Shown: piece by piece, positions 15,793 to 24,657 of the stretch
Layout: every line of letters begins with the position of its first letter
Position numbering within the stretch: position 1 is the first letter of the stretch
NCBI RefSeq assembly: GCF_001890385.1
Contig: NZ_CP018221.1
Coordinates: 1,909,501-1,973,500, forward strand
Origin: Tardibacter chloracetimidivorans
GTDB lineage: Bacteria; Pseudomonadota; Alphaproteobacteria; Sphingomonadales; Sphingomonadaceae
Reading direction: 5' to 3'
Length of the DNA: 64,000 nucleotides
The notes under the pieces: generated by a model
Told to the model about the DNA's origin: nothing
The model's input: the letters and a program-made list of their open reading frames with translations, nothing else
The model's database searches: none
Translations under genes and position numbers: made by a program

Positions 15793-17487
15793 ATGGCCGC
15801 CACCCCCCGGCATCTCCAGCTATCGCGATGGGAGCAGCTCAAGACCGAGCGTTCCTCATGGCTTTCGCATTGGCAGGAGCTTTCCACCTATATCCAGCCG
15901 CGCATGGGGCGCTTTCTCGTCACTGACCGCAACCGTGGCGAGCGTCGCCACAACAATATCTACGACAGCACCGCGACCCGCGCGCATCGCATCCTCGGCG
16001 CGGGCATGTTGTCGGGCGCGACCAGTCCCGCGCGGCCTTGGCTGCGCATGACGACGGCTGACCCCGACCTGGCCAAGCACCACTCCGCGCGTGCCTGGCT
16101 CGATGATGTCGGCAAGCTGATCCTTGAAGTGTTCTCTCGCTCGAACACCTACCGCGCTTTTCAGATGATGTACGAGGAGCTCGGCCTGTTCGGCACGGGC
16201 GCGTCGCTCGTCATGCCGAGCTTTGCGACGGTGCAGCACCACCACCCGATGACGGCCGGGCAATACGCGCTCGCGACCGATTGGGATGGCCGTGTAAACA
16301 CCTTCTACCGAGAGTTTCAGATGCAGGTCGCCCCGCTCGTTGCAGAGTTCGGACTGGAGAACTGCACGCTCGGCACGCAGGGCCTCTATCAGCGCGGGTC
16401 GCTCGACCAGTGGATTACGATCTACCACGCCATCGAGCCGCGATCAGACCGCGATCCATCGCGCCGCGATGCGCTCAATATGGCGTACCGCTCCTGCTAT
16501 TTCGAGGCGGGCTCCACGCCGAACAAGTATTTGCGCGAAAGCGGAATGCGCGAGTTCCGCGTGCTAGCTCCGCGCTGGCACGTCACCGCCAACGACACCT
16601 ATGGCGCATCACCGGCGATGGAAGCCCTTGGCGACGTGAAGCAGCTCCAGCACGAGCAGCTCCGCAAGGCGCAGGCCATCGACTACCAGACCAAACCGCC
16701 CATTGCCCTGCCGACCTCGGCGAAGGGCCAAGAGGTCAATATGATGCCGGGCGGCGTCAGCTATTACGACACCACGGGCGGCGTGCCTGGCGGTGCTCGC
16801 TCGCTGTTCGATGCCCGGCTCGACCTGAACTATCTGCTGCAAGATATTCAGGACGTGCGTGGGCGCATTAACTCGGCCTTCTTCGCCGACCTCTTCATGA
16901 TGATTTCGCAGCTCGACACGACGGGCCGCACTGCTACCGAAATCGCCGAACGCCACGAGGAAAAGCTCCTCATGCTCGGCCCGGTGCTGGAGCGGCTTCA
17001 CAACGAGATGCTCGAACCACAGATCGCGCTTACCTTCTCCGATCTGCTCGAAGCGGGAGCTTTGCCGCCGCCGCCGCCCGAGATGGACAAGCAGCCGATC
17101 CGCGTCGAGTTCGTCTCGATGCTGGCACAGGCGCAGCGTGCCGTGGGCACCGCAGCGGTCGACAGGTTCGTCTCGAACCTCGGCGTGGTCGCGCAGTTCA
17201 AGCCCGACGTGCTCGACAAGTTCAACGGCGACAAGTGGGTCGATGCCTATAGCGATAGCCTCGGGGTCGACCCCGATCTGATCGTCGCTGACAAGGAGGT
17301 CGCACTCATCCGCCAGCAACGCGCCGAGGCGCAGCAGCGTGCCGAACAGGCGGCGCAGATGGAGCAGATGGCCGGAGCCGCGAACAAACTCGGCAACGCC
17401 CCCACCCAAGCCGGGGGCTCGAACGCGCTCACCGACATCATGAACATGTTCTCGGGCTATAACTCGCCCTCAGCGGAGTCCTACTAA
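15793..17487 (+). CDS. Head-tail connector (portal) protein, podovirus type (564 aa)
   Basis: Dodecameric portal of the T7/BPP-1 class (head-to-tail connecting protein family). Recognised by the N-terminal pattern RWEQLKTERSSWLSHWQEL, YIQPRMG, then YDSTATRAHRILGAGMLSG and SPARPWLRM. The C-terminus has a long helical, Gln-rich crown (EVALIRQQRAEAQQRAEQA). The length fits the family. The stop overlaps the next gene start (TAATGG). Confidence 0.92.
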   Translation: MAATPRHLQLSRWEQLKTERSSWLSHWQELSTYIQPRMGRFLVTDRNRGERRHNNIYDSTATRAHRILGAGMLSGATSPARPWLRMTTADPDLAKHHSARAWLDDVGKLILEVFSRSNTYRAFQMMYEELGLFGTGASLVMPSFATVQHHHPMTAGQYALATDWDGRVNTFYREFQMQVAPLVAEFGLENCTLGTQGLYQRGSLDQWITIYHAIEPRSDRDPSRRDALNMAYRSCYFEAGSTPNKYLRESGMREFRVLAPRWHVTANDTYGASPAMEALGDVKQLQHEQLRKAQAIDYQTKPPIALPTSAKGQEVNMMPGGVSYYDTTGGVPGGARSLFDARLDLNYLLQDIQDVRGRINSAFFADLFMMISQLDTTGRTATEIAERHEEKLLMLGPVLERLHNEMLEPQIALTFSDLLEAGALPPPPPEMDKQPIRVEFVSMLAQAQRAVGTAAVDRFVSNLGVVAQFKPDVLDKFNGDKWVDAYSDSLGVDPDLIVADKEVALIRQQRAEAQQRAEQAAQMEQMAGAANKLGNAPTQAGGSNALTDIMNMFSGYNSPSAESY

Positions 17488-17792
17488 TGGCCCTCGTCGA
17501 TCTCACCAAAGTCCAGCCGGACCACAACCGTCCCTGCTGCGAGCCCGACATCTACGGTCTCTGCATCAGTCTCAACGACGAACAGGCCAAGGCTCTTGGC
17601 ATCACGTCCGCCCCTGAGGTGGGCACGCCGGTCGGCATCAACGCCGCCGCTGTCGTGCGCCGCGTCTCGACCGAAATCGACCACGCCGGGGCCGAGCGGA
17701 AGGAAATCTACCTCCAGCTCCAGATCACGCACATGGAACTGGTTGCCCCGCCCAAAAGCAGCGACGCAGCCACGGCCCTTTACGGCGAATAA
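17487..17792 (+). CDS. Conserved head-module protein, possibly capsid staple-like (101 aa)
   Basis: Beta-rich protein starting MALVDLTKVQPD, without membrane segments. It overlaps the portal stop and precedes the phosphoesterase gene by one base. Similar short proteins in this position are sometimes annotated as capsid staple or decoration proteins; I cannot verify that link from sequence alone, so the role is tentative. Confidence 0.6.
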   Translation: MALVDLTKVQPDHNRPCCEPDIYGLCISLNDEQAKALGITSAPEVGTPVGINAAAVVRRVSTEIDHAGAERKEIYLQLQITHMELVAPPKSSDAATALYGE

Positions 17793-17793
17793 C

Positions 17794-18918
17794 ATGGCGC
17801 AAAAAGCTCTGAGCGACGCGCAATGCGCGGAGGCGCTGGCCGCTGTTGCGGAACACGGCACTGTCAGCGCGGCGGCTACAGCCTTGGGCATTTCACGAAG
17901 CGCGCTGCAAAACCGACTCAGGGTTGCAGCAGCACGCGGTCACGCCCCCGGCCACTTCGACAGTGGCGTCGCCCCTGGCTACCGGATGGGCAAGGTTACT
18001 ATCCAGCGCAATGCCCATGGTGACGTTGAACGCGTGTGGGAACGTCAGCACCCGGATAACGATGCCTTCGACGCGGCCTTCGGCGCGCTTGTCGAGGAGC
18101 TGCCGCGCCTTGCCCCTGTCTCCGCACCGGCCTCCGGCAATGCCGATTTGCTGAACGTTTACACGCTAACAGACTGCCACGTCGGCATGTTGGCCTGGCA
18201 CCGCGAGGGCGGCGCTGATTGGGATTTGCGGATAGCTGAACGGCTGTTGGCGGATAGTTTCACAGCCATGATGGCCGGTGCGCCGCGCGCGCAAACGGCC
18301 ATCGTCAACCAGCTCGGTGATTTCCTGCATTTCGATGGACTGTCGGCGGTCACGCCGACGAGCGGCCATCTGCTCGATGCTGACGGCCGCTTCGGCAAGA
18401 TGGTCGAAACAGCTATCCGCGTGCTCCGCCGGGTCGTCGATGCGGCCCTTGCACAACATGAACGCGTCCATCTCATCATGGCCGAGGGCAACCACGATCT
18501 CGCCTCTTCGGTGTGGCTACGAAAGATGTTCGCGGCCCTCTACGAGAATGAACCGCGTCTGACTGTCGACGATAGCGAGCTGCCCTACTACGCCTACCAG
18601 CACGGCGAGACGATGCTCGCGTTCCACCACGGGCATCTCAGCAAAAACGCTGCGCTTCCGGGGCTATTCGCTGCGCAGTTTCCGAGAATGTGGGGCACGA
18701 CCACCAAGCGATACGCGCATTGCGGGCACCGCCACCATGTTGAGGAGAAGGAGCACGCGGGCATGACCGTGGTGCAGCACGCTACGCTAGCGGCACGCGA
18801 CGCCTACGCGGCGCGCGGTGGCTGGATAAGCGAACGGCAGGCGCAGTCGATCACCTACCACACGCTGTTCGGCAAGGTGGCGACCAACATTGTCACCCCG
18901 GAAATGCTCGCGGCCTGA
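17794..18918 (+). CDS. Helix-turn-helix / calcineurin-like metallophosphoesterase fusion (374 aa)
   Basis: Residues about 8-45 (CAEALAAVAEHGTVSAAATALGI onward) form a LysR/Fis-like helix-turn-helix. Residues about 120-330 carry the metallophosphoesterase signature: TDCHVG (127), GDFLHF (175), EGNHDLA (231), FHHGHLS (278) and CGHRHH (308). All metal ligands appear intact, so it should cleave phosphodiesters or nucleotides. It sits between the portal and the capsid genes, an unusual place for an enzyme. The start at 17794 follows the previous stop by one base and lacks a strong ribosome site, suggesting coupling. Substrate unknown. Confidence 0.85.
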   Translation: MAQKALSDAQCAEALAAVAEHGTVSAAATALGISRSALQNRLRVAAARGHAPGHFDSGVAPGYRMGKVTIQRNAHGDVERVWERQHPDNDAFDAAFGALVEELPRLAPVSAPASGNADLLNVYTLTDCHVGMLAWHREGGADWDLRIAERLLADSFTAMMAGAPRAQTAIVNQLGDFLHFDGLSAVTPTSGHLLDADGRFGKMVETAIRVLRRVVDAALAQHERVHLIMAEGNHDLASSVWLRKMFAALYENEPRLTVDDSELPYYAYQHGETMLAFHHGHLSKNAALPGLFAAQFPRMWGTTTKRYAHCGHRHHVEEKEHAGMTVVQHATLAARDAYAARGGWISERQAQSITYHTLFGKVATNIVTPEMLAA

Positions 18919-18919
18919 C

Positions 18920-18963
18920 CCCGCCCGCATACCCCTGTCGGTCGTGGCTTATCGTCCCCGGCA
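18920..18963 (+). promoter_or_regulatory. Late-gene upstream motif before the Bbp19-like gene
   Basis: One of only three sizeable gaps in the late operon. CCGCCCGCATAC begins about 43 bases before the ATG at 18964, followed by GGTCGTGG. The copy at 34,160 shares GCCCGC-T-TAC and GGTCATGG. No Shine-Dalgarno is visible. Likely a phage late promoter or a translation-control element. Confidence 0.5.
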
Positions 18964-19278
18964 ATGAGTGATTTCGACCCCTTCGACATTCAGGGGCAGG
19001 AACAGGACGATGCGGCCCGCGCCGCCCGAGCCGAGCTCCTCGCCTCCACCGAAGCCGGAGATGTCAAATGGCTCATGGCCGACCTTCGGGGCCGCCGCAT
19101 GGTGCGACGGCTGCTTGAGCAGGCAGGCGTGTTCCGGTCCTCGTTCAATGGCGAGGCGCTCGGCACCGCCTTCCGCGAAGGCGAGCGCAACATCGGTTTG
19201 AGGCTTCTGGCTCTCGTCACCGAGCACGCGCCCGAAAGGCTGGTCGATGTGCTGACTGGCAAGGATCAAAATGGCTGA
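18964..19278 (+). CDS. Bbp19-like phage protein (104 aa)
   Basis: Matches the small Bbp19-type family named after Bordetella phage BPP-1: helical protein with DVKWLMADLRGRRMVRRLLEQ, FNGEALGTAFREGERNIG and a C-terminal helix. The role in virion assembly is unknown. The order Bbp19-like, scaffold, capsid, Bbp16-like repeats the order seen in BPP-1 relatives. Stop overlaps the scaffold start. Confidence 0.8.
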   Translation: MSDFDPFDIQGQEQDDAARAARAELLASTEAGDVKWLMADLRGRRMVRRLLEQAGVFRSSFNGEALGTAFREGERNIGLRLLALVTEHAPERLVDVLTGKDQNG

Positions 19279-19963
19279 CGCCGTGAACTCCGCTGACACC
19301 GTGGCCGAAGGCGCTCCCGCGCCCGGTGAGGACAGCACGCTCCTGACGGGCGCTGAGACCGCAGGCGAACCGAAAGCCCCCGGCTCGGGCGAAGGTGAAA
19401 GCGCGCCCGGCTCGGGCGAAGGTGAAAAAGAACCCGGTGCCGGTGAGGGCGAGAAAGCCCCCGGCGAGGGTGAAGGTGAAAAGGCACCTGCTGGTGCCCC
19501 CGAAGCCTATGAGGATTTTACCGCGCCCGATGGTGTGACGCTCGACGCCGAAGTGCTCGACGAGTTCAAAGCCTTCGCCAAGGAGCACAATCTCCCGCAG
19601 GCCGAGGCGCAGAAGTACGTCGATACGGCCATCAAGCTACAGGAAAAATGGTCGCAAGCGCAGGCTGATGCCATCGTCGAAATCCGTGGTGACTGGCTCA
19701 AGTCCAGCCAGACCGACAAGGAGTTCGGCGGCGACAAACTCGAAACCAGCCTGGCAACCGCGAAACGCGGACTTGAAGCCTATGGCTCGAAGGAGCTCGC
19801 GAGCTTCCTCGACGAGACCGGCCTCGGCAACCACCCCGAGATCATCCGCTTGCTCGTGAAAGCGGGCGCAACAGTTTCCGAAGATCGCTTCGTCGCCGGT
19901 GGCGGAGCGGCCCATGGGGCGCGTGATCTTGCGTCCCGCCTCTACCCGGCAACAGCCAGCTAA
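19271..19963 (+). CDS. Capsid assembly scaffold protein (230 aa)
   Basis: Placed immediately before the capsid gene. Residues about 30-80 are a low-complexity region of GSGEGE/GAGEGEK/APGEGEG repeats; the rest is helical and charged (LDEFKAFAKEHNLPQAEAQKYVDTAIKLQ), and the C-terminus is short and basic-helical (AARDLASRLYP-like). This composition and position match podovirus scaffold proteins that fold the procapsid and are lost at maturation. The short Gly-Glu repeats are repetitive at the DNA level too. Confidence 0.78.
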   Translation: MADAVNSADTVAEGAPAPGEDSTLLTGAETAGEPKAPGSGEGESAPGSGEGEKEPGAGEGEKAPGEGEGEKAPAGAPEAYEDFTAPDGVTLDAEVLDEFKAFAKEHNLPQAEAQKYVDTAIKLQEKWSQAQADAIVEIRGDWLKSSQTDKEFGGDKLETSLATAKRGLEAYGSKELASFLDETGLGNHPEIIRLLVKAGATVSEDRFVAGGGAAHGARDLASRLYPATAS

Positions 19964-19975
19964 GGAGTAACGACA

Positions 19976-20977
19976 ATGGCCGTTCTTTCCGCCGGACAGC
20001 TCACCCTCGCCGATCACGCCAAGCGGTTCGATCCGAATGGCAGCATTGCGGCGGTCGGCGAGCTGCTCTCGCAGACCAACGAAATCCTTGAAGATGCCGT
20101 GTTCATCGAGGGCAACCTGCCCACGGGACACCGCACCACGATCCGCACCGGCTTGCCGACGGTCTATTGGCGCGCACTGAACCAAGGCGTGCCCCCGAGC
20201 AAGTCGACCACGGCACAGGTCGATGAAGCCTGCGGTATGCTTGAAGCCCGCTCGCACATCGACAGCAAGTTGGCGCAGCTCAACGGCAACACCGCCGCCT
20301 TCCGGCTGTCGGAAGATGTCGCGTTCATCGAAGCGATGAACCAGACGCAGGCGTCGACGCTGTTTTACGGCAACCCCGGCACCGATCCGAAGCAGTACCT
20401 CGGCCTTGCGCCGCGTTACAGCTCGCTGTCCGCTGGCAATGCCGACAACATCATCAACGGACAGGGCGCGGGTTCGGACAACACCTCGATCTATCTCGTG
20501 GTGTGGGGCGAAAACACCGTCTTCTGCCCCTTCCCGAAGGGGTCGCAGGCCGGTCTTTCGCATCGCGACCTCGGCGAAGAGAGCGTGTCTGACGGCAACG
20601 GCGGCTTCTATCAGGCCCTCCGCACCCTCTACCAGTGGGATAACGGGCTGGTCGTGAAGGACTGGCGCTACGTCGTCCGCATCGCGAACATCGACGTGTC
20701 CAACCTCGTCGGCGAAAGCTCTGCGGCCGATGTCATCAAGCTGATGGCGAAGGCGCTGGACCGCATCCCGAACCTGAACATGGGCCGCGCTGCGTTCTAC
20801 ATGAACCGCACCGTGCATTCGATGCTGCGCATCCAGGCGATGACCAAGGCGTCGAGCGTCCTCGCCCCGGTCAAGGGTCTGAACCAGTTCGGCAACTCGA
20901 CCACGTGGACCGAGTTCGACGGCGTGCCGCTCCGCAAGACCGACGGCATCCTCAACACCGAAGCCCTCGTCTCCTAA
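19976..20977 (+). CDS. Major capsid protein, GP7/BPP-1 type (333 aa)
   Basis: HK97-fold shell protein of the podovirus GP7-like family: begins MAVLSAGQLTLADHAKRFDP and continues with IDSKLAQLNGNTAAFRLSEDVAFIEAM-type segments typical of this group. Strong AAGGAG ribosome site 8 bases upstream, as expected for the most abundant virion protein. No N-terminal delta domain is seen; scaffold is encoded separately. Length agrees with the family. Confidence 0.93.
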   Translation: MAVLSAGQLTLADHAKRFDPNGSIAAVGELLSQTNEILEDAVFIEGNLPTGHRTTIRTGLPTVYWRALNQGVPPSKSTTAQVDEACGMLEARSHIDSKLAQLNGNTAAFRLSEDVAFIEAMNQTQASTLFYGNPGTDPKQYLGLAPRYSSLSAGNADNIINGQGAGSDNTSIYLVVWGENTVFCPFPKGSQAGLSHRDLGEESVSDGNGGFYQALRTLYQWDNGLVVKDWRYVVRIANIDVSNLVGESSAADVIKLMAKALDRIPNLNMGRAAFYMNRTVHSMLRIQAMTKASSVLAPVKGLNQFGNSTTWTEFDGVPLRKTDGILNTEALVS

Positions 20978-21002
20978 GGCGCGGGAGGGAAAGGAAACCC
21001 AA

Positions 21003-21449
21003 ATGGCTATCTTTGACGCACTCCTGACCTTCTCGACTGCGCAGGCCGTGACCGCCACGGCCGTCGGCACCGATAAGGTCGACCTGTCGCAGAAGCGCGA
21101 CATTGGCGAAGGTGAAAACCTCTACGTGCTGTTCACGGTCACCGAGGCGGCCACCGCCGCCGGTGCCGCCACGGTCGACTTCCAAGTCGTCGTGGACGAC
21201 GACAGCGCGCTCGGTTCGCCCATCGTGGTCGGCACCAGCGGACCTATCGGCAAAGCCGATCTGGTCATCGGCAAGCAGATCGCCGTGCGGATCAACCCGC
21301 AGCTCGCCTCGAAGGGCGAGCGGTATCTCGGCGTCAACTACGTCGTCGCGACCGGCCCGCTCACCGCAGGCAAGTTCTCCGCTGGCGTCGTCCACGGCGT
21401 GCAGGACGGCAAGAAATTCTACCCGTCGGGCTACACCGTCGGCAGCTAA
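21003..21449 (+). CDS. Bbp16-like capsid cement protein (148 aa)
   Basis: Beta-rich decoration protein: starts MAIFDALLTFSTAQAVTATAVGTD, then LYVLFTVTEAATAAGAATVDFQVVVDDD and a C-terminal jelly-roll-like part. In BPP-1 the homologous protein binds the outside of the capsid and stabilises it. It follows the capsid gene with GGAAAGGAAA as ribosome site. Confidence 0.88.
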   Translation: MAIFDALLTFSTAQAVTATAVGTDKVDLSQKRDIGEGENLYVLFTVTEAATAAGAATVDFQVVVDDDSALGSPIVVGTSGPIGKADLVIGKQIAVRINPQLASKGERYLGVNYVVATGPLTAGKFSAGVVHGVQDGKKFYPSGYTVGS

Positions 21450-21461
21450 GGAGCCTGAACT

Positions 21462-21623
21462 GTGGCGAAATACCGCGTTCTCAAGAAATCCTTCATCGGC
21501 AACACGATTGTCGAGGAAGGCGCAATCGTCGACTTCAACGGCCAGCCCGGTTCGAACCTCGAAGCCATCGAGGAGACCAAGGCCAAGCCCGAACCGAAAG
21601 CGAAGACCGAACCGCTGGCCTGA
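21462..21623 (+). CDS. Small head-module protein (53 aa)
   Basis: GTG start 8 bases after AAGGAG gives a 53-residue protein beginning VAKYRVLKKSFIGNTIVEEG, with a short beta-barrel-like core and a charged Lys/Glu/Pro tail. Such mini-proteins commonly follow capsid genes in podoviruses. It directly precedes a rho-independent terminator. Function unknown, possibly head completion. Confidence 0.72.
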   Translation: MAKYRVLKKSFIGNTIVEEGAIVDFNGQPGSNLEAIEETKAKPEPKAKTEPLA

Positions 21624-21651
21624 CCCCCGGCGGACTTCGGAGATGATTGGT

Positions 21652-21678
21652 AAGGGGGCCGCGTGCCCCCTTCCTTTT
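21652..21678 (+). terminator. Rho-independent terminator between head and tail genes
   Basis: AAGGGGGC (21652-21659) pairs with GCCCCCTT (21665-21672) around the loop CGCGT, followed by CCTTTT. It lies 29 bases after the stop of the 53-residue gene and only 14 bases before the next GTG start. Likely a partial terminator that lowers expression of tail genes relative to capsid genes. Confidence 0.82.
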
Positions 21679-21691
21679 AGGGAGCGGCCTC

Positions 21692-22297
21692 GTGGCATCC
21701 GAGATTGATATTGCCAACCTCGCGCTCGCGCACCTCGGCGATGATGCCTCGGTGGCGAGCATCGATCCGCCCGAAGGGTCGCCGCAGGCCGGGCATTGCG
21801 CCCGTTTCTATCCTATCGCCCGCGACAGTCTCCTTGAATTGCACACGTGGTCTTTCGCGACCACTACCGCGCCGCTGGCACCGTTGTCGGTAACCGTCGA
21901 CGGCTACGGCTTTGCTTACGCGCTTCCCAACAAGTGCCTGCGCCCCCTCAAGGTTTACGAGCCTGGCGGCCGGTTCACCGAACCGTCGGCCGAGTTCGAA
22001 ATCGAGATAGACACCAACGGGGCGTCGATCCTGCTGACCGATGTACCCGATGCAATCCTACGTCATGTGCTGCGCATCTCCGACCCCGGCCGGTTCTCGC
22101 CGCTGTTCGTCGAGACGCTTTCGTGGCTGCTCGCATCAATGGTCGCTGGCCCGCTGGTGAAGGGAGAGAGCGGTGTCAACGCCGCGAAGACCTGCTGGCA
22201 GACCTTCCTCGCACGGCTGGCCGACGCGACTGAAAGCGATGCGAACAAGGCCGTCGCGCGGCTCGACCCCAAAGCTCCTTGGGTAGTGGGGCGCTGA
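21692..22297 (+). CDS. Tail tubular protein A-like adaptor (201 aa)
   Basis: T7 gp11-position adaptor that joins the portal to the tail nozzle. Recognised by SEIDIANLALAHLGDDASV and FYPIARDSLLELHTWSFA, both typical of tail tubular protein A. GTG start at 21692 is 8 bases after GGGAG, which itself begins right after the terminator T-tract. Length is close to T7 gp11 (196 aa). Stop overlaps the next start (TGATG). Confidence 0.88.
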   Translation: MASEIDIANLALAHLGDDASVASIDPPEGSPQAGHCARFYPIARDSLLELHTWSFATTTAPLAPLSVTVDGYGFAYALPNKCLRPLKVYEPGGRFTEPSAEFEIEIDTNGASILLTDVPDAILRHVLRISDPGRFSPLFVETLSWLLASMVAGPLVKGESGVNAAKTCWQTFLARLADATESDANKAVARLDPKAPWVVGR

Positions 22298-24657
22298 TGA
22301 CGGACCTGCGCACCTATGCACGCTCCTTCGCCGGTGGAGAGGTCACGCCTGAGTTCTTCGGCCGCATAGACGACGTGAAGAACCAGACGGGGCTCCGAAC
22401 CTGCCGCAACTTCATCGTGAAGCCACACGGGCCAGCTACCAACCGGGGCGGGCTCATGATGGTGCGCAAGGTGAAGAACCCGGCCGTCAAGACACGGGTC
22501 ATCCCGTTCGTTTTCGCCACGGACCAAAGCCTCGTGATCGAGCTCGGCGCGGGCTACTTCCGGTTCCATACGCAGGGCGGCACCATCCTCTCCGGCGGTG
22601 TTCCCTATGAGGTCGCCAACCCATATGCAGAGAGTGACCTCGCTGGCGTTAAGTTTGTCCAGTCGAACGATGTCGTCACGCTGGTGCATCCGAACCACCC
22701 ACCGGCCGAATTGAAGCGCCTCGGCACAACGAACTGGACGTATTCGACGATCTCCTTTGCCTCTCCGCTTGCTCCTCCGACCGGCGTAGCGGCGACCGCG
22801 ACCCCGGCCACCACAACCCCCGGCACGCCGACCCTGCAATCTTACACGGTCACCGCAGTTTCCGGGCAGGATGAGAGCGCGCCAGCGGCCAACAGCCTCT
22901 CCGGCTCGGTGACGTTGACCGGCATCACGAAGGCGAACCCCGGCGTGTTCAGCGCCACGTCCTTTACCGATCCCGGCTTTACCGTGGGTGACAAGGTTTA
23001 TGTGTCCGGCGTCGGGGGGATGAGCGAGGTCAACGGCAATTACTACCTGATAAACTCTTACAGTTTCACGCCCCCCGGTGGTGGAGAGTTCCCCACGCCC
23101 GGCATTGTGTCGATGACGCTCAAAGATGTGAGCACGGGGACGCCTTTGAATACCTCCAGTTTCAGCACGTATTCTGGCGGCGGCACCGTGGCGCTGGTGG
23201 GCGCGGCCCGGTGTTCTAACAATCTGTTCGATACCGGTGCCTATAATACGATTTCATGGGCGGCCGTTACGGGCGCAAAGCGGTACAATGTCTATAAGCT
23301 TTCGAATGGCCTCTATGGGTTCATCGGCCAGACTGAGAACCTTTCGTTCACGGACGACAATATAGCGGCCGATCTGTCACGTACTCCGCCTATCTCAGAG
23401 ACGTTCTTTGGCTCGGCCAACAACTACCCTTCGACTGTGGGATATTTTGAGCAGCGTCGCTGTTTTGCAAACTCCGACATGCAACCTGCCAATTTTTGGG
23501 CGACACGTTCGGGCACGGAGAGCAATCTCTCGTATTCGATCCCGACCCGCGACGACGACAGCATAAGGTTCCGCATCGCTGCGCGTGAACGCAGCGCGAT
23601 CCGGCACATAGTTCCTATGGCCGACCTCATCCTGTTGTCTGAAAGCGCGGAGTGGCGGGTGACCCCGGCAAGCGGCGAGGTGCTTACCCCTGACGTGTCG
23701 GTGCGCGCGCAGAGCTTTATCGGGGCGGGTGCGGCGCAGCCCGTCATCGTGAACAACAACCTCTTGTTCTCTGCCGCGCGCGGTGGACACATCAGGGAAC
23801 TGGCGTTCAACTGGCAAGCGGGCGGCTATATCACCGGCGACACAAGTTTGCGCGCTCCCCACCTGTTCGACGGCGCGGCAGTCCTCGAACTCGCTTATGC
23901 AAAGGCACCCGTCCCGACGGTGTGGGCGGTCTCTACTACCGGCAAGCTGCTCGGCCTCACCTATGTGCCCGAACAGGAAGTGGGGGCCTGGCACCGGCAT
24001 GACACCACGGACGGCGCTTTCGAGAGTATATGTGCTGTGCCCGAAGGGGATGCCGACGTTCTCTATGCTGTTGTTGCCCGCACGACTTCGCTCGGGACAG
24101 AAAGGTTCGTGGAGCGGATGGCTCCGCGCCAGTCGACGGACGACGCCACTGGGTTCTTCGTCGATTTCGGTGCGACCTATTCGGGCGCGCCGGTTGATGA
24201 GATCAGCGGCCTTGATTGGCTTGAGGGCAAGACGGTCGCCATCCTGACGGACGGGGCCGTGCATCCGAAACGCACTGTCGTCGGGGGCGCGATCTCACTG
24301 GATATTCCGGCGAGCCTTGTCCACGTAGGGCTTGAGATCGAAGCCGACATAGAGACCCTGCCACTCGCCTTCGAAGCGCAAGGATATGGTCAGGGCCGCC
24401 CGAAGAACGTGAGCGAGGTCTGGCTCCGCGTCTTCGCGTCGCGCGGCATATTCGCGGGACCGAGCTTCGATAAGCTCACCGAGCACAAGCCACGCACCAC
24501 CGAGGTTTACGGTGCCCCGCCGAACTTTATCACCGATGAAATCCGGCTCGCGATAACACCAACGTGGAGCAACGACGGCAAGGTGTGCCTGCGCCATAGC
24601 GATCCTCTGCCTTTCACGCTGGTATCGATGACCTTGGGGCTCTCCGCCGGTGGCTGA
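22297..24657 (+). CDS. Tail tubular protein B-like nozzle (786 aa)
   Basis: T7 gp12-type tail nozzle: N-terminus RTYARSFAGGEVTPEFFGRID is highly characteristic, followed by large beta-rich domains with a Thr/Pro-rich insertion (TPATTTPGTPTLQS). Length is close to T7 gp12 (794 aa). An internal fibronectin-like segment (about 180-330) is inserted in the middle. The start at 22297 overlaps the preceding stop. Confidence 0.9.
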   Translation: MTDLRTYARSFAGGEVTPEFFGRIDDVKNQTGLRTCRNFIVKPHGPATNRGGLMMVRKVKNPAVKTRVIPFVFATDQSLVIELGAGYFRFHTQGGTILSGGVPYEVANPYAESDLAGVKFVQSNDVVTLVHPNHPPAELKRLGTTNWTYSTISFASPLAPPTGVAATATPATTTPGTPTLQSYTVTAVSGQDESAPAANSLSGSVTLTGITKANPGVFSATSFTDPGFTVGDKVYVSGVGGMSEVNGNYYLINSYSFTPPGGGEFPTPGIVSMTLKDVSTGTPLNTSSFSTYSGGGTVALVGAARCSNNLFDTGAYNTISWAAVTGAKRYNVYKLSNGLYGFIGQTENLSFTDDNIAADLSRTPPISETFFGSANNYPSTVGYFEQRRCFANSDMQPANFWATRSGTESNLSYSIPTRDDDSIRFRIAARERSAIRHIVPMADLILLSESAEWRVTPASGEVLTPDVSVRAQSFIGAGAAQPVIVNNNLLFSAARGGHIRELAFNWQAGGYITGDTSLRAPHLFDGAAVLELAYAKAPVPTVWAVSTTGKLLGLTYVPEQEVGAWHRHDTTDGAFESICAVPEGDADVLYAVVARTTSLGTERFVERMAPRQSTDDATGFFVDFGATYSGAPVDEISGLDWLEGKTVAILTDGAVHPKRTVVGGAISLDIPASLVHVGLEIEADIETLPLAFEAQGYGQGRPKNVSEVWLRVFASRGIFAGPSFDKLTEHKPRTTEVYGAPPNFITDEIRLAITPTWSNDGKVCLRHSDPLPFTLVSMTLGLSAGG

